Positions 5,500 through 11,998 of a stretch of DNA of 17,121 nt are shown here, piece after piece. The notes under the pieces were generated by a model. The model was not told where the DNA came from. It ran no database searches and saw only the letters and a program-made list of their open reading frames with translations. Within the stretch, counting starts at the first letter, position 1. Every line of letters begins with the position of its first letter. The DNA is from DASWHR01 sp036398095 (GTDB lineage Bacteria; Actinomycetota; AC-67): assembly GCA_036398095.1 (NCBI GenBank), contig DASWHR010000051.1, positions 1-17,121 on the forward strand, given 5' to 3'. The translations under genes and the position numbers were made by a program.

Positions 5500-6171
5500 C
5501 TACGCGAGGAAGCGGCGGTAGATCACGAACCCGGCGCCGCCCAGCGCGCCGAGCGCCATCACGGCGAGCGCCGCCTTGCCCGCGGTCCCGCCGCCCTCCG
5601 AAGACGGGAGCGGCGTCGGCGACGCGACCGACGACGGCGAAAGATCCGGTGATGGAGATCCGCCGGGTGATCCACCCGGCGATCCACCCGGCGATCCGGT
5701 GGGTGATCCGCCGGGCGACGGCGAACCGGATTCGCTCGGAGACGGCGACGCGGAAGTCCGCGTCGCGCTTGGCGTGGGCGTCGCCGTCTCGACGGGTGCG
5801 ACGTGAATCGTGCCGGTCATGCCGTCGTGCACCTTGCAGAAATACGAGTAGGTGCCGGGCCGGTCGAATCGGCGACTGTACGTCCGGTTGCTCGAATCCA
5901 GGCAGTCGTCGCCGATGACCGCCGGGCAATCCGGGCTGGAATCGAACCGCTCGGGTGAGGAGGTACGGGTCACCGTATGAGGCGTCGATCCGTCGTTATG
6001 GGTCCAGACCACGGTGTCGCCGGCGACGACGAACTTGTCCTTCGGCTCGAACTGTATGTTAACGAGCGAGACGCCGCGCTCCGCCGCCTGAAGTCCGGCG
6101 GGCACCAACGCAACCGCCGCGACCGGCAGCATCGCCAGCACCACCCCCACCGAAGCCCGAACCCGATTCAC
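5500..6171 (-). CDS. Surface-anchored cupredoxin (plastocyanin-like) with Ser/Pro/Gly stalk
   Basis: The 223-residue protein has a signal peptide (about residues 1-30, ending GLQAA) and a cupredoxin domain (about 33-125). Its ligands are His65 in TPHTVT and Cys112, His115 and Met118 in YFCKVHDGM. Cys82 and Cys90 may form a disulfide. Residues about 127-192 are a Thr/Ser/Pro stalk with a GGSP repeat array, and about 199-217 is a C-terminal membrane helix followed by YRRFLA. The copper site would stand off the outer membrane face, suiting extracytoplasmic electron transfer or copper handling (inference). The GTG at 6169-6171 lies five bases after a -10-like hexamer, so translation may be leaderless. 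It lies upstream of the second cupredoxin gene and diverges from the aldehyde dehydrogenase gene. Confidence 0.9.
   Translation of the reverse strand: MNRVRASVGVVLAMLPVAAVALVPAGLQAAERGVSLVNIQFEPKDKFVVAGDTVVWTHNDGSTPHTVTRTSSPERFDSSPDCPAVIGDDCLDSSNRTYSRRFDRPGTYSYFCKVHDGMTGTIHVAPVETATPTPSATRTSASPSPSESGSPSPGGSPTGSPGGSPGGSPGGSPSPDLSPSSVASPTPLPSSEGGGTAGKAALAVMALGALGGAGFVIYRRFLA
5657..5716. repeat. Five 12-bp tandem units encoding the GGSP stalk repeat
   Basis: Imperfect units of the form GATCCACCCGGC run head to tail through the cupredoxin stalk, encoding Gly-Gly-Ser-Pro-type tetrapeptides on the minus strand. Units two and three are identical. Such a tract can change length by slippage without shifting frame. 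Confidence 0.85.
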
Positions 6172-6176
6172 GCCCC

Positions 6177-6206
6177 TATTAAGCGGGCAGGCGGTCGGTT
6201 CCGCAA
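6177..6206 (-). promoter_or_regulatory. Candidate promoter of the anchored cupredoxin gene
   Basis: The minus strand reads TTGCGG (6201-6206), an 18-bp spacer, then TTAATA (6177-6182), with the GTG start five bases later. The predicted transcription start coincides with the start codon. Confidence 0.4.
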
Positions 6207-6247
6207 GCGACAGCGAAGCGGGCTACCGCGAACGAAGGGGCGCGGGG

Positions 6248-6253
6248 TAGGAT
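6248..6253 (+). promoter_or_regulatory. Candidate -10 for the aldehyde dehydrogenase gene
   Basis: TAGGAT lies 56 bases before the ATG at 6310 in the 138-bp divergent gap. No recognisable -35 is seen. Confidence 0.22.
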
Positions 6254-6309
6254 TTCCGAAGCATCGATCGGGGGCCGCGGGCGACTCGCGGCGACGGGAG
6301 GGAGCACGG

Positions 6310-7824
6310 ATGAGCGACGCACGCAGCTATCAGCTCTACATCAACGGCGAGTTCACCGACGCCGCGGACGGCGCGACGTTCGAGACCCACAACCCGTCGG
6401 ACGGAACGCTGTTCGCGACCGTGGCCAAGGGCGGCAAGGAAGACATGCGGCGCGGCATCGAATCGGCGCGAACCGCGTTCGATTCGGGCGTGTGGTCCGA
6501 GATGCCGCAGGCCGAACGATCCGAGCGGCTCCTGAAGCTGTGGAAGATCCTCGTCGACAACTTGGGCGACCTGTCGAACATCGAAGCGATGGACGCCGGT
6601 CACACGCTGCGCATGGCGAACCTGTTCTCGATCGCGATCGGCGTCGAGCATCTGCGCGCGCTCGCCGACCTGGCCAACAAGCTCGGCGAGTGGGAATCGG
6701 TTCCGTTCAACGAGATGCCGGCCTTCGCGATGGGCCTGGTGCGCCGCGAGCCCTACGGCGTCACGGCCGCGATCACGCCGTGGAACTTTCCGTTCATCTT
6801 GATGATGTGGAAGGTCGCACCGGCGCTGGCGACGGGCAACTGCGTCGTGGTCAAGCCGGCGACCTACACGCCGTGTTCGACGGTCGAGTTCGCGAAGCTG
6901 ATCGCGGAAGCCGACATCCTGCCGCCCGGCGTGCTCAACATCGTGCCGGGCGCCGGCGGTGCGGCCGGCGAGGAGCTCGCGTCGAACCCGATGATCGACA
7001 AGGTTGCGTTCACCGGCTCGACCGAGGTCGGGCGCCGCATCATGCAGCTCGCGTCCAGCACCGTGAAGAAGGTGACGCTCGAACTGGGCGGCAAGAGCGC
7101 GAACATCATCCTGGACGACGCGGATCTCGACACCGCCGTTCCGGGTTCGCTGTTCGGCACCTTCCTGCATTCGGGTCAGATCTGCCATTCGGGGACGCGG
7201 CTGATGGTGCCGGCCTCGATCCACGACGAGGTCGTGTCGCGTCTGGTGGACGCCGCCGAGTCGCTCAAGGTCGGCAGCGCGATGGACTTCGAGACCGACA
7301 TGGGTCCGCTGGTGCATCGCACGCAATACGAGACGGTCGAGCGCTACGTGCAGATCGGGCTGGAGGAAGGCGCGAAGCTCGCGACCGGAGGGTCGCGCGT
7401 GGACGTGCCCGGCCATGAGGGCGGCTACTACTACAAGCCGACGATCTTCACCGGTGTCGAGAACTCGATGCGGATCGCGCAAGAAGAGATCTTCGGTCCG
7501 GTCTTGTCGGTCATCAAGTACGACTCGGTCGAGGACGCGATCAAGATGGCCAACGACTCGATCTACGGATTGGGCGGGGCGGTCTGGTCACGCGACGTGC
7601 CGCGCGCGATCAACGTCGCCAAGCGCATCCGCACCGGAACGGTCTGGATCAACGACTATCACCTGCTGAGCGCCTACGCGCCGTTCGGCGGATACAAGCA
7701 AAGCGGTGTCGGCCGCGAGTTGGGCGCGTGGGGTCTGCGCGAGTACCAGCAGACGAAGTACATCCACGTGGACCAGACCCCCGGCAAGGACCAGAAGTAC
7801 TGGTACCAGATCCTGGGGCTGTAG
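6310..7824 (+). CDS. NAD(P)-dependent aldehyde dehydrogenase
   Basis: This 504-residue cytoplasmic enzyme oxidises an aldehyde to its carboxylic acid. All key residues of the aldehyde dehydrogenase superfamily are visible: oxyanion Asn159 in TPWNFPF, cofactor-binding Lys182 in VVKPA, the FTGSTEVG nucleotide loop near 235, general base Glu258 in LELGGK, catalytic Cys292 in SGQICHSG, and Glu393 in EEIFGP. Length is normal. The ATG at 6310 has GGAGG eight bases upstream; the frame stays open farther upstream, but that part overlaps the cupredoxin gene and lacks family similarity. The substrate cannot be told: it resembles the broad betaine/aromatic/aliphatic group. A secreted-protein gene follows after 82 bp, with no evident terminator between them. 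Confidence 0.96.
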   Translation: MSDARSYQLYINGEFTDAADGATFETHNPSDGTLFATVAKGGKEDMRRGIESARTAFDSGVWSEMPQAERSERLLKLWKILVDNLGDLSNIEAMDAGHTLRMANLFSIAIGVEHLRALADLANKLGEWESVPFNEMPAFAMGLVRREPYGVTAAITPWNFPFILMMWKVAPALATGNCVVVKPATYTPCSTVEFAKLIAEADILPPGVLNIVPGAGGAAGEELASNPMIDKVAFTGSTEVGRRIMQLASSTVKKVTLELGGKSANIILDDADLDTAVPGSLFGTFLHSGQICHSGTRLMVPASIHDEVVSRLVDAAESLKVGSAMDFETDMGPLVHRTQYETVERYVQIGLEEGAKLATGGSRVDVPGHEGGYYYKPTIFTGVENSMRIAQEEIFGPVLSVIKYDSVEDAIKMANDSIYGLGGAVWSRDVPRAINVAKRIRTGTVWINDYHLLSAYAPFGGYKQSGVGRELGAWGLREYQQTKYIHVDQTPGKDQKYWYQILGL

Positions 7825-7906
7825 GCAGTTTCGCCCGATTCTGCAAGGACGGGACTTCCTCCGGGTCTGCTCTCACAGAACCGCATCGAACAACAAGGGG
7901 GACCCG

Positions 7907-9157
7907 ATGAAGACCCGTCTGTACCTGCTGCTCGCCATCGCTGCCATGCTGCCGGGGACCGCGATTACCGCGCACGCCGAACCGGTCACCGACGAATGCT
8001 TCACCAGAACGAGCGACCTGTCCGACATCCCAACGATCTCGTCGGCCGAGGCGACGTGCGACGCGCCGACGGGCCGGTTCGACCTGTCGGCCGAATGGGT
8101 GACCCCGGGCGGCGGGCTCGGCCCGAGCTTTGGTGGTGCCAGCTTTGCGGCGGACTTCTACAGTGAGATCGACCCGACCGGTCTGGCTGCCTTCGACGTC
8201 CACGTGACCGTCCACTACGAGCGGGCGCGCGCCTACGCCGAGACGACCGCGGTCGGCGATGTCATCGAGGGCGGGCAAGCGGCGTCGGCGAGCATCGAGC
8301 TGTTGCTGCCGGCGTGCTCCTTGTGCGACTCGACCGCCGGCCAGAAGTACTTCCGGATCGCCGGCACGCGGCAGGGAGAGGACAGCCGAACGGACGAGAC
8401 GGTGACCCACGTTCTTCCGATTCGCAGGCTCAGCTCGGATCCTTATACTAGTCCGGTCGTCCTCCAGATGGCGATTTCGGGGGCAGCGAACGGGATCTAC
8501 ACGCCCGGCAGGTCCGAAATCGAGGTTTCCGGAACCGTTCTGTCGATTTCCATCCAGCCGCCGCCACCACCGAGCCCCACCTGCGAGAAGAACGCGTACA
8601 TCTCGGTGATCGGCCTGTCAGTCGAGGGCGACGCAACTGCGGACTGCAACGCCGCGGCGCGCACGTTCGCTACCGATCTCCGGGTGGACAACTCGGTCGG
8701 GTTCCCGCAGGGCGAATCGATGATCGAGTGGCGCGACACGCGCACGTTTGCCGGCGGCACACCGTTCGCCGTCCTCGAGGTCCCGATTACGGTTTCCCGC
8801 GCGACCTTCCACGCGCCCGGATCGACGGTGGCTCGATTGTGGCCCGACGCGCTTGCGACGATCAGCGTGACCTACCGGCTCCCGTCCGGGCACGGTGTGA
8901 CCAGTCAGTTCGTCGTGATCGATTCGACTCGCGAGGAGGCCTGGGTGGGCACTCGAACGATGCGCTACTTGATCGAGGCCCCACATGGTCAGGTGCTCGA
9001 AGGAGGCGCCTACGAAATCTCGGTGACGGTGACGGCGAACCTCAATGGCCAGCGGTTCCTGGGAGAACCCAGGCCGCAATGGCCCGACGAGCCGCTCGAG
9101 CTGTCGCTCGCGGGCTCGATCGGAACCGTGACGATTGCTCCGCTGCAGCCCGCCTGA
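7907..9157 (+). CDS. Secreted protein of unknown function with two related beta-rich halves
   Basis: The 416-residue product begins with a clear signal peptide (MKTRLYLLLAIAAMLPGTAI then TAHA, likely cut after residue 24). The start ATG 7907 has AAGGGGG upstream. The mature protein falls into two halves joined by a PPPPPSP linker near residues 217-223. Each half opens with a Cys pair at the same spacing (Cys31/Cys51 and Cys226/Cys247) inside similar sequence (ISSAEATCDAPTGRF against VEGDATADCNAAARTF). Each closes with a similar strand pair (IEVSGTVLSISIQP against LSLAGSIGTVTIAP). This points to a duplicated beta-sandwich domain with a disulfide. No sortase signal, lipobox or membrane anchor is seen, so it is probably released. 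No family is recognised. Confidence 0.82.
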   Translation: MKTRLYLLLAIAAMLPGTAITAHAEPVTDECFTRTSDLSDIPTISSAEATCDAPTGRFDLSAEWVTPGGGLGPSFGGASFAADFYSEIDPTGLAAFDVHVTVHYERARAYAETTAVGDVIEGGQAASASIELLLPACSLCDSTAGQKYFRIAGTRQGEDSRTDETVTHVLPIRRLSSDPYTSPVVLQMAISGAANGIYTPGRSEIEVSGTVLSISIQPPPPPSPTCEKNAYISVIGLSVEGDATADCNAAARTFATDLRVDNSVGFPQGESMIEWRDTRTFAGGTPFAVLEVPITVSRATFHAPGSTVARLWPDALATISVTYRLPSGHGVTSQFVVIDSTREEAWVGTRTMRYLIEAPHGQVLEGGAYEISVTVTANLNGQRFLGEPRPQWPDEPLELSLAGSIGTVTIAPLQPA

Positions 9158-9313
9158 GAGAACGCCGAGCGGCCCTGTCGATGCCCGCGGCTTCCGCGGC
9201 CTGCAAGAGGTCGGGTGTCCCCGGGTCGATCCGGTGACGAGGCAGGAGTTTCGCCTGCCGCGGGTTCGGGCCTGGCTGACCGGACGCGCGCGGCGAGCGC
9301 TTTGACCGAGTCG

Positions 9314-9338
9314 GGCGCGGCGGCCGCACCGCCGCGCC
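9314..9338. terminator. Strong GC hairpin in convergent intergenic region (1)
   Basis: Perfect 10-bp arms GGCGCGGCGG and CCGCCGCGCC enclose the loop CCGCA. It lies between the converging secreted-protein gene (+) and the membrane coiled-coil gene (-). It lacks a U-tract, so it may act as an mRNA 3'-end stabiliser or a U-less terminator in either direction. Confidence 0.5.
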
Positions 9339-9354
9339 GCACCCTGGCGGAAAC

Positions 9355-9389
9355 GCCGGCGGGCCGGCACCGCCGCCCGGCCCGCCGGC
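9355..9389 (-). terminator. Strong GC hairpin just after the membrane coiled-coil gene (2)
   Basis: Perfect 13-bp arms GCCGGCGGGCCGG (9355-9367) and CCGGCCCGCCGGC (9377-9389) enclose a 9-nt loop. The hairpin starts four bases beyond the TAG of the minus-strand gene and is followed on that strand by GTTTCC, a minimal U-run. A terminator is the best reading. Confidence 0.6.
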
Positions 9390-9393
9390 GGCC

Positions 9394-9939
9394 CTACAGG
9401 TCGCTCGGCGGATCCAGCCCGACGATACGCATCTGACCTTCGAGTTCGTCGCGCGCGCGATCGAAGATCTTGTCGGCGCGTTCCGCGATCGGCACGGCGT
9501 CGGTGATGGCGTCATTTCGCTCTGCTTGCGTGGCGAGGCGCGATGCGTCGAGGAAGGCTTCGAAGGCTTCGAGGTAGGTCGCGAACGCCTCGTCGTAGAG
9601 ACGCGCGGCTTCATCGAGTCGCTTTGGGTGGGTGGCATCGGCGAACCTTAATCGGATGTCCTGATAGAGGCCGATCCAGTTGTCGGCCTCACGGCCGAAC
9701 TGCTCGGGCGTCACGTCTCCTTCGCGCAGGTCGGTGACGCGCGGCTTGATCTCGGTTTGAAGCAGCCGGCCTCCTTCGAAGGACAGCTCCTTGACCGTGT
9801 CGGCATAGGCGGCGACGGCGGCGCGGTCTGCAGTGCGGCCGGCGTTTCGTCGCAAGACAAGCACGCCCCAGACGGCCGCGGCAACGACGGCGACCCCTGC
9901 GGCGATCGCAATCAGCCGGTTGCGCGATTTCTTCTTCAA
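9394..9939 (-). CDS. Single-pass membrane protein with helical outer domain, coupled to a PIN toxin gene
   Basis: This 181-residue protein has a basic N-terminus (KKKSRNR), a membrane helix at about residues 8-30 (LIAIAAGVAVVAAAVWGVLV), and a remainder rich in Ala, Glu, Arg and Asp predicted to be helical, with coiled-coil-like stretches (RLDEAARLYDEAFATYLEAF and AERADKIFDRARDELEGQMR). There are no Cys residues and no catalytic motif. The start is TTG 9937-9939 with GAGAGG five bases upstream; the TTG overlaps the PIN gene stop as TTGA, so both should be translated together. A strong hairpin follows the stop. No family is recognised. A toxin-related role is suggested only by the coupling and may be accidental. 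Confidence 0.7.
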   Translation of the reverse strand: MKKKSRNRLIAIAAGVAVVAAAVWGVLVLRRNAGRTADRAAVAAYADTVKELSFEGGRLLQTEIKPRVTDLREGDVTPEQFGREADNWIGLYQDIRLRFADATHPKRLDEAARLYDEAFATYLEAFEAFLDASRLATQAERNDAITDAVPIAERADKIFDRARDELEGQMRIVGLDPPSDL

Positions 9940-10406
9940 CGGCGCCTCTCACCAGATCGCGGACGGGCAGTGCCGCGGGCTCGGGTGCGGGAAGGTGCCC
10001 CGTGGACGCGGAAGCCGACGGCCCGCGCAGCCGTGGCGAGGTCCGCGTCGTGGGTGGCAAGCTCGAGGTCCGGGATATCCTCACGAAGCAGCAGCGCGGT
10101 GGAGAGATGGATGGCGTCGAGCGTTCCCAGCGTCGTCGGGAACGGTTCGGTCGCGCGTTCGAGAACCGGCTCGCCGATCCGCGCGATGTCAAACGCCTCC
10201 AGGGCCTCGAGCACGGAGGCGCGTTGCTCTGCGACATCCTCGGCCTCGAGCTGCAACTGGATTCGCGCCCGGTCCACGGTCCGGAGGGCTTCCACGCGGA
10301 TCAACTCGCTCGAGACGGGATGGGTGATCCGGTTCCAGATTCGAAGCCGGCCCGGCTCGGCAAGCACGATCCGGAGGAGGACCGAAGTGTCGACGTAGAC
10401 GTTCAG
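9936..10406 (-). CDS. PIN-domain (VapC-like) ribonuclease toxin
   Basis: The 156-residue PIN protein has the metal-binding acids in order: Asp6 in VYVDTSVLLRI, Glu39 in LIRVEALRT, Asp97 in LDAIHLSTAL, and Asp120/Asp122 in THDADLATAARAVGF. The tail from residue 138 is an Arg-rich extension. The fold begins right at the end of the antitoxin gene, where the only in-frame initiator-like codon is CTG 10404-10406, overlapping the antitoxin stop as CTGA with GAGGAG 11 bases upstream. The nearest conventional start is GTG 10452-10454, which would add 16 residues (172 in total) and a longer overlap. I prefer the CTG because it gives a normal PIN N-terminus, but this is uncertain. It is expected to cleave RNA unless bound by the antitoxin. 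Confidence 0.85.
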   Translation of the reverse strand: MNVYVDTSVLLRIVLAEPGRLRIWNRITHPVSSELIRVEALRTVDRARIQLQLEAEDVAEQRASVLEALEAFDIARIGEPVLERATEPFPTTLGTLDAIHLSTALLLREDIPDLELATHDADLATAARAVGFRVHGAPSRTRARGTARPRSGERRR

Positions 10407-10651
10407 CGGTCGCGACGCTCCTCGCGCAGCAGGTCCAAGGAGGAGACCGGCCACCGGGCCGAACGGTAGCGGCGGCGTCTGATCGTGGTGAACGGCCGCG
10501 TGGCTCGCAGGATTCGGACTCGCCGCGACACGGGCACGATGCGAGCGATGGGGCGGCCGCGATCGGTGACCTCGACCTCGTCTCCGCGTTCGACGGCGCG
10601 GAGATGCTCGGACAAGCGGTCTTTGAGCTCGGCGATTCGGACCTGCTTCAT
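10403..10651 (-). CDS. Phd/YefM-type antitoxin partner of the PIN toxin
   Basis: This 82-residue antitoxin has the N-terminal Phd/YefM pattern MKQVRIAELKDRLSEHLRAV then ERGDEVEVTDRGRPIARIVP. That pattern folds as a dimeric DNA-binding domain and is commonly paired with VapC-type PIN toxins in actinobacteria. The basic middle (RRVRILRATR, IRRRRYRSARW) and the helical end SSLDLLREERRDR would wrap the toxin (family knowledge). I chose ATG 10649-10651 over upstream TTG or ATG codons because the family begins here and the codon lies five bases after a -10-like TAGATG, with no Shine-Dalgarno. A palindrome spans the promoter-start junction, consistent with autorepression. Confidence 0.88.
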   Translation of the reverse strand: MKQVRIAELKDRLSEHLRAVERGDEVEVTDRGRPIARIVPVSRRVRILRATRPFTTIRRRRYRSARWPVSSLDLLREERRDR

Positions 10652-10686
10652 GGCTACATCTAGCCACATCGGCCGTCGGGCGTCAA
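10651..10686 (-). promoter_or_regulatory. Promoter and operator of the second toxin-antitoxin operon
   Basis: On the minus strand TTGACG (10681-10686), an 18-bp spacer and TAGATG (10657-10662) precede the ATG by five bases, predicting a leaderless mRNA. The inverted repeat TGGCTA-CATC-TAGCCA (10651-10666) covers the -10 and reaches the first base of the start codon. It is a likely autorepression site. Confidence 0.6.
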
Positions 10687-10726
10687 GCCCTTCGCGCAAG
10701 CCATCCTTGCCCTCACTGTCCGTATC

Positions 10727-11476
10727 TCACGTGCGCCGGCGACGGCGCTGCGGCTTCGCCGGCGGCGCTTGATCGTCGCCGAGGTAGGAGGCGATGAGTT
10801 TGGGATCGGCGGCGAGGTCGGCGCTGGCGCCTTCCAAGGCGACCTCCCCCTTGGCGAGCACGTACGCGCGATCGGTGTTGGCGAGGGCCATGTGCACGAA
10901 CTGATCGACGATCAAGACGGCGCAGCCGCGTTCGTTGACCTCGCGCAGGATCTCGAAGAGCTGAGACACGATCAGCGGCGCCAGCCCCAGCGACAGCTCG
11001 TCGACGATCAGCAGACGCGGGTTCGACATCAAGGCCCGCGCAACGCCGAGCATCTGCTGCTCGCCTCCGCTCAGCGTCCCGGCCGGCTGCGTCGCGCGTT
11101 CCCGCAAGATCGGGAAGTGATCCATGACGCCGTCTCGTTGCGCGGCGAAGGAGCCACTCTTGCGCTGCGTCCAATACCCGGCCTTCAGGTTGTCCTCGAC
11201 CGACAGTTCGGTGAACAGCTCACGTCCTTCGGGCAGGTGCGCGATGCCGCGCGCGACGACCTGGTTCGGCTTGAGTCCGTGAATCGGCCGTCCTTCGAAC
11301 AGGATCTCTCCGACGGTGGGCGCGAGCATGCCGCTGATCGCGCGCAGCGTCGTGGTCTTTCCGGCGCCGTTCGCGCCGACCATCGCGACCCGCTCGCCTT
11401 TCCCGACGGTCATCGATACGCCGCGCAGCCCTTGGATCTGGCCGTAGAACACGTCGATGCCGCGGATCTCGAGCAT
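10727..11476 (-). CDS. livF: Branched-chain amino acid-type ABC transporter ATPase LivF
   Basis: The 249-residue cytoplasmic ATPase powers a Liv/HAAT importer. Walker A GANGAGKT lies at residues 34-41, the LivF-typical HLPEGRELF at 80-88, the signature LSGGEQQM at 135-142, Walker B LLIVDE with catalytic Glu160 at 155-160, and the H-loop region VLIVDQ near 187-192, where LivF proteins commonly have Gln in place of His. The C-terminus is an extra basic tail (KPQRRRRRT). It is the last gene of the operon, three bases after the lipoprotein stop, starting at ATG 11474-11476. No convincing terminator follows before the toxin-antitoxin promoter. Confidence 0.95.
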   Translation of the reverse strand: MLEIRGIDVFYGQIQGLRGVSMTVGKGERVAMVGANGAGKTTTLRAISGMLAPTVGEILFEGRPIHGLKPNQVVARGIAHLPEGRELFTELSVEDNLKAGYWTQRKSGSFAAQRDGVMDHFPILRERATQPAGTLSGGEQQMLGVARALMSNPRLLIVDELSLGLAPLIVSQLFEILREVNERGCAVLIVDQFVHMALANTDRAYVLAKGEVALEGASADLAADPKLIASYLGDDQAPPAKPQRRRRRT

Positions 11477-11479
11477 CGC

Positions 11480-11998
11480 CTAGCACACCTGTCCTTCCGC
11501 CGGGATCGCAAACGAGACGCGAATCGGGGCCTTGCCGGACGCCCAGATGACGAGCACCTCGGCACGGCCGGGCGGCGCGGCGGTCGGAACGACCCAGACC
11601 GCGGTGTGGCGACCGTCCTGCCCGGCCACGCCCGATCCGAACCCGCTCGTGTACTCCTTGTTGGTGAGCTCGTTCGACCCGTCCGAATACTGCGTGCTGT
11701 AGCCCGCCGCCTCGCCGGCTTTGAGTCCGGCGACGAGCATCGTCTGCATCTCGCCGCGCGCCACGCACGGCTCGGCCAGCGTGGCCGTTACCGTCGAGGC
11801 GCTCGCCTGCGCGCTCGGCGTGATGCCGCCGCCCGAGGCGACTCCCGGCGGCGCGCTTTCGCCTGGACGCGCGACGGTCGTGGGCGACGGGGAGGACGAG
11901 CCGGCCGCCGCGGGCGAGCCGGCCGCGCCGTCCGCACCATCACCGCCGGCACCGCCGCATGCGGCGAGTGCAAGCAGCAGCGCGGCGACACGCTTCAC
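11480..11998 (-). CDS. Lipoprotein of unknown function inside the Liv ABC operon
   Basis: The 172-residue product starts at GTG 11996-11998, overlapping the fused permease/ATPase stop as GTGA. The signal peptide VKRVAALLLALAAC carries a lipobox Leu-Ala-Ala-Cys14, so it should be lipid-anchored outside the cell membrane. Residues about 15-65 are a Gly/Ser/Pro/Ala-rich linker. The rest is beta-strand-like (STVTATLAEP, HTAVWVVPTA, AEVLVIWASG, IRVSFAIPAE) with Cys near each end (in AEPCVARG and the final GQVC), suggesting an Ig-like domain closed by a disulfide. It has no substrate-binding-protein fold and is not a usual Liv component. It may assist substrate capture or regulate the transporter; this is inferred from context only. 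Confidence 0.85.
   Translation of the reverse strand: MKRVAALLLALAACGGAGGDGADGAAGSPAAAGSSSPSPTTVARPGESAPPGVASGGGITPSAQASASTVTATLAEPCVARGEMQTMLVAGLKAGEAAGYSTQYSDGSNELTNKEYTSGFGSGVAGQDGRHTAVWVVPTAAPPGRAEVLVIWASGKAPIRVSFAIPAEGQVC

Noticed and set aside
5657..5716. CRISPR-like repeat array
   Set aside because: Units are 12 bp with no spacers and keep the reading frame of a Gly/Ser/Pro stalk, so this is a coding tandem repeat.
5977..6309. Upstream extension of the aldehyde dehydrogenase frame
   Set aside because: It overlaps the cupredoxin gene and its promoter. ATG 6310 has a strong Shine-Dalgarno, and family similarity starts there.
10407..10667. N-terminal extension of the PIN toxin frame
   Set aside because: It runs antitoxin sequence in another frame, is Arg/Pro/His-rich, and lies before the natural PIN start.
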